DNA of 64,000 nucleotides, from contig NZ_JAGSNF010000008.1 of the NCBI RefSeq assembly GCF_018139485.1, positions 62,001 through 126,000 on the forward strand, in the 5' to 3' direction. The notes under the pieces were generated by a model, which searched no databases, was not told the origin of the DNA, and worked only from the letters and a program-made list of their open reading frames with translations. The translations under genes were made by a program, and so were the position numbers. Shown here piece by piece: positions 63,686 through 64,000 of this stretch (positions are counted from its first letter, which is position 1; each line of letters opens with the position of its first letter). The stretch comes from Phycicoccus avicenniae (GTDB lineage Bacteria; Actinomycetota; Actinomycetes; Actinomycetales; Dermatophilaceae).

Positions 63686-64000
63686 TCAGACCTCGTCGAG
63701 GCGCTCGAAGGCCGGGGCGTAGCGGAAGCGACCCGCGAGGGAGGGCCGCCAGGCGCGCAGCGTGCGCACCTGGAAGAAGCGGTCGCCCCAGGGACCGGGC
63801 GAGAGGATCCCGTGGCCCGACGCCGGCTCGAAGCCGAACGCCCCGTAGTACTCGGGGTCCCCGAGGAGGACGACGGCCGGCTCGCCGTGCTGGTCCGCGG
63901 TCGCGACGACCGAGGCCATGAGGGCGGCACCGATCCCCTGTCGCTGCAGGTCGGGCCGCACCGCGACCGGCCCGAGCCCGACGGACCGGCCCTCCCCCAG
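63686..64000 (-). CDS. GNAT family N-acetyltransferase (N-terminus beyond window)
   Basis: The visible 104 codons are the C-terminal half of a GNAT acyltransferase. The acetyl-CoA-binding motif A reads [20 protein letters not shown], and [20 protein letters not shown] matches the YhbS-like subgroup of GNAT proteins. The frame runs on to position 64000 without a clear start, so the gene is cut by the window edge. The substrate is unknown. Confidence 0.85.
   Translation of the reverse strand: MGEGRSVGLGPVAVRPDLQRQGIGAALMASVVATADQHGEPAVVLLGDPEYYGAFGFEPASGHGILSPGPWGDRFFQVRTLRAWRPSLAGRFRYAPAFERLDEV

Overview
The window is a high-GC (clearly above 70%) actinobacterial chromosome segment. GC-rich codon use, frequent GTG starts, ATGA/GTGA gene overlaps, leaderless-type promoters, the rplM-rpsI-glmM and infA-rpmJ-rpsM-rpsK-rpsD-rpoA-rplQ orders, a mycofactocin cluster and a DUF222/HNH protein all point to Actinomycetota. 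I would guess Micrococcales (Intrasporangiaceae/Dermatophilaceae-like), but that placement is inference. I saw no rRNA, tRNA, CRISPR array, insertion sequence or prophage gene.

Region 1 (1-5.8 kb, + strand) is a tightly coupled metabolic run: class I fumarase, beta-carbonic anhydrase, MOSC protein, GH1 beta-glucosidase and L-2-hydroxyglutarate oxidase. It ends at a hairpin shared with a convergent Ohr peroxidase. Region 2 (6.3-8.8 kb, - strand) is rplM-rpsI-glmM. Region 3 (9-10.9 kb) is an ArsR-type regulator plus an MFS exporter behind a palindrome-packed, apparently leaderless promoter.

Region 4 (11-27.6 kb) is the main accessory block: a mycofactocin-dependent alcohol-oxidation island. 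The right arm (+ strand) makes the cofactor: mftA (38-aa precursor), mftB, mftC, mftE, an SDR, mftF and mftD. The divergent left arm (- strand) holds an Mdo/Mno-type NDMA-dependent methanol dehydrogenase, a MoxR-type AAA ATPase with a Gly-His repeat, a His-rich CoxE-type VWA protein and an MftM-like methyltransferase. Further left (+ strand) are a second iron-type alcohol dehydrogenase and a NarL-family two-component system resembling MnoSR. The expected logic is: alcohol sensed by the kinase, response regulator activates the dehydrogenases and cofactor genes, the ATPase/VWA pair matures the metalloenzyme, and mycofactocin takes the electrons. No mftR or mftG lies in the window.

Region 5 (27.6-35.5 kb) carries an LmeA-like DUF2993 protein, a secreted alpha-amylase that ends just after a pullulanase N-terminal module (apparent loss of the second catalytic half), an ABC-F ATPase, an MmcQ/YjbR protein, truA and a lipoprotein. 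Region 6 (35.6-63.4 kb, - strand) is the ribosomal/translation superoperon in transcription order rpsL-rpsG-fusA-tuf, rpsJ...rpsQ, rplN...rplO, secY-adk-map, infA...rpsD, rpoA-rplQ. It is interrupted between map and infA by a methylmalonyl-CoA mutase operon (mutA-mutB-meaB) and a CPBP protease. Strong hairpins sit at rpsQ/rplN, rplO/secY, rpsD/rpoA and after tuf and rplQ, dividing it into subunits. The rpsL and rpsJ leaders share a near-identical 24-nt element, and S12 carries Arg at position 43. The window ends in a truncated GNAT acetyltransferase.
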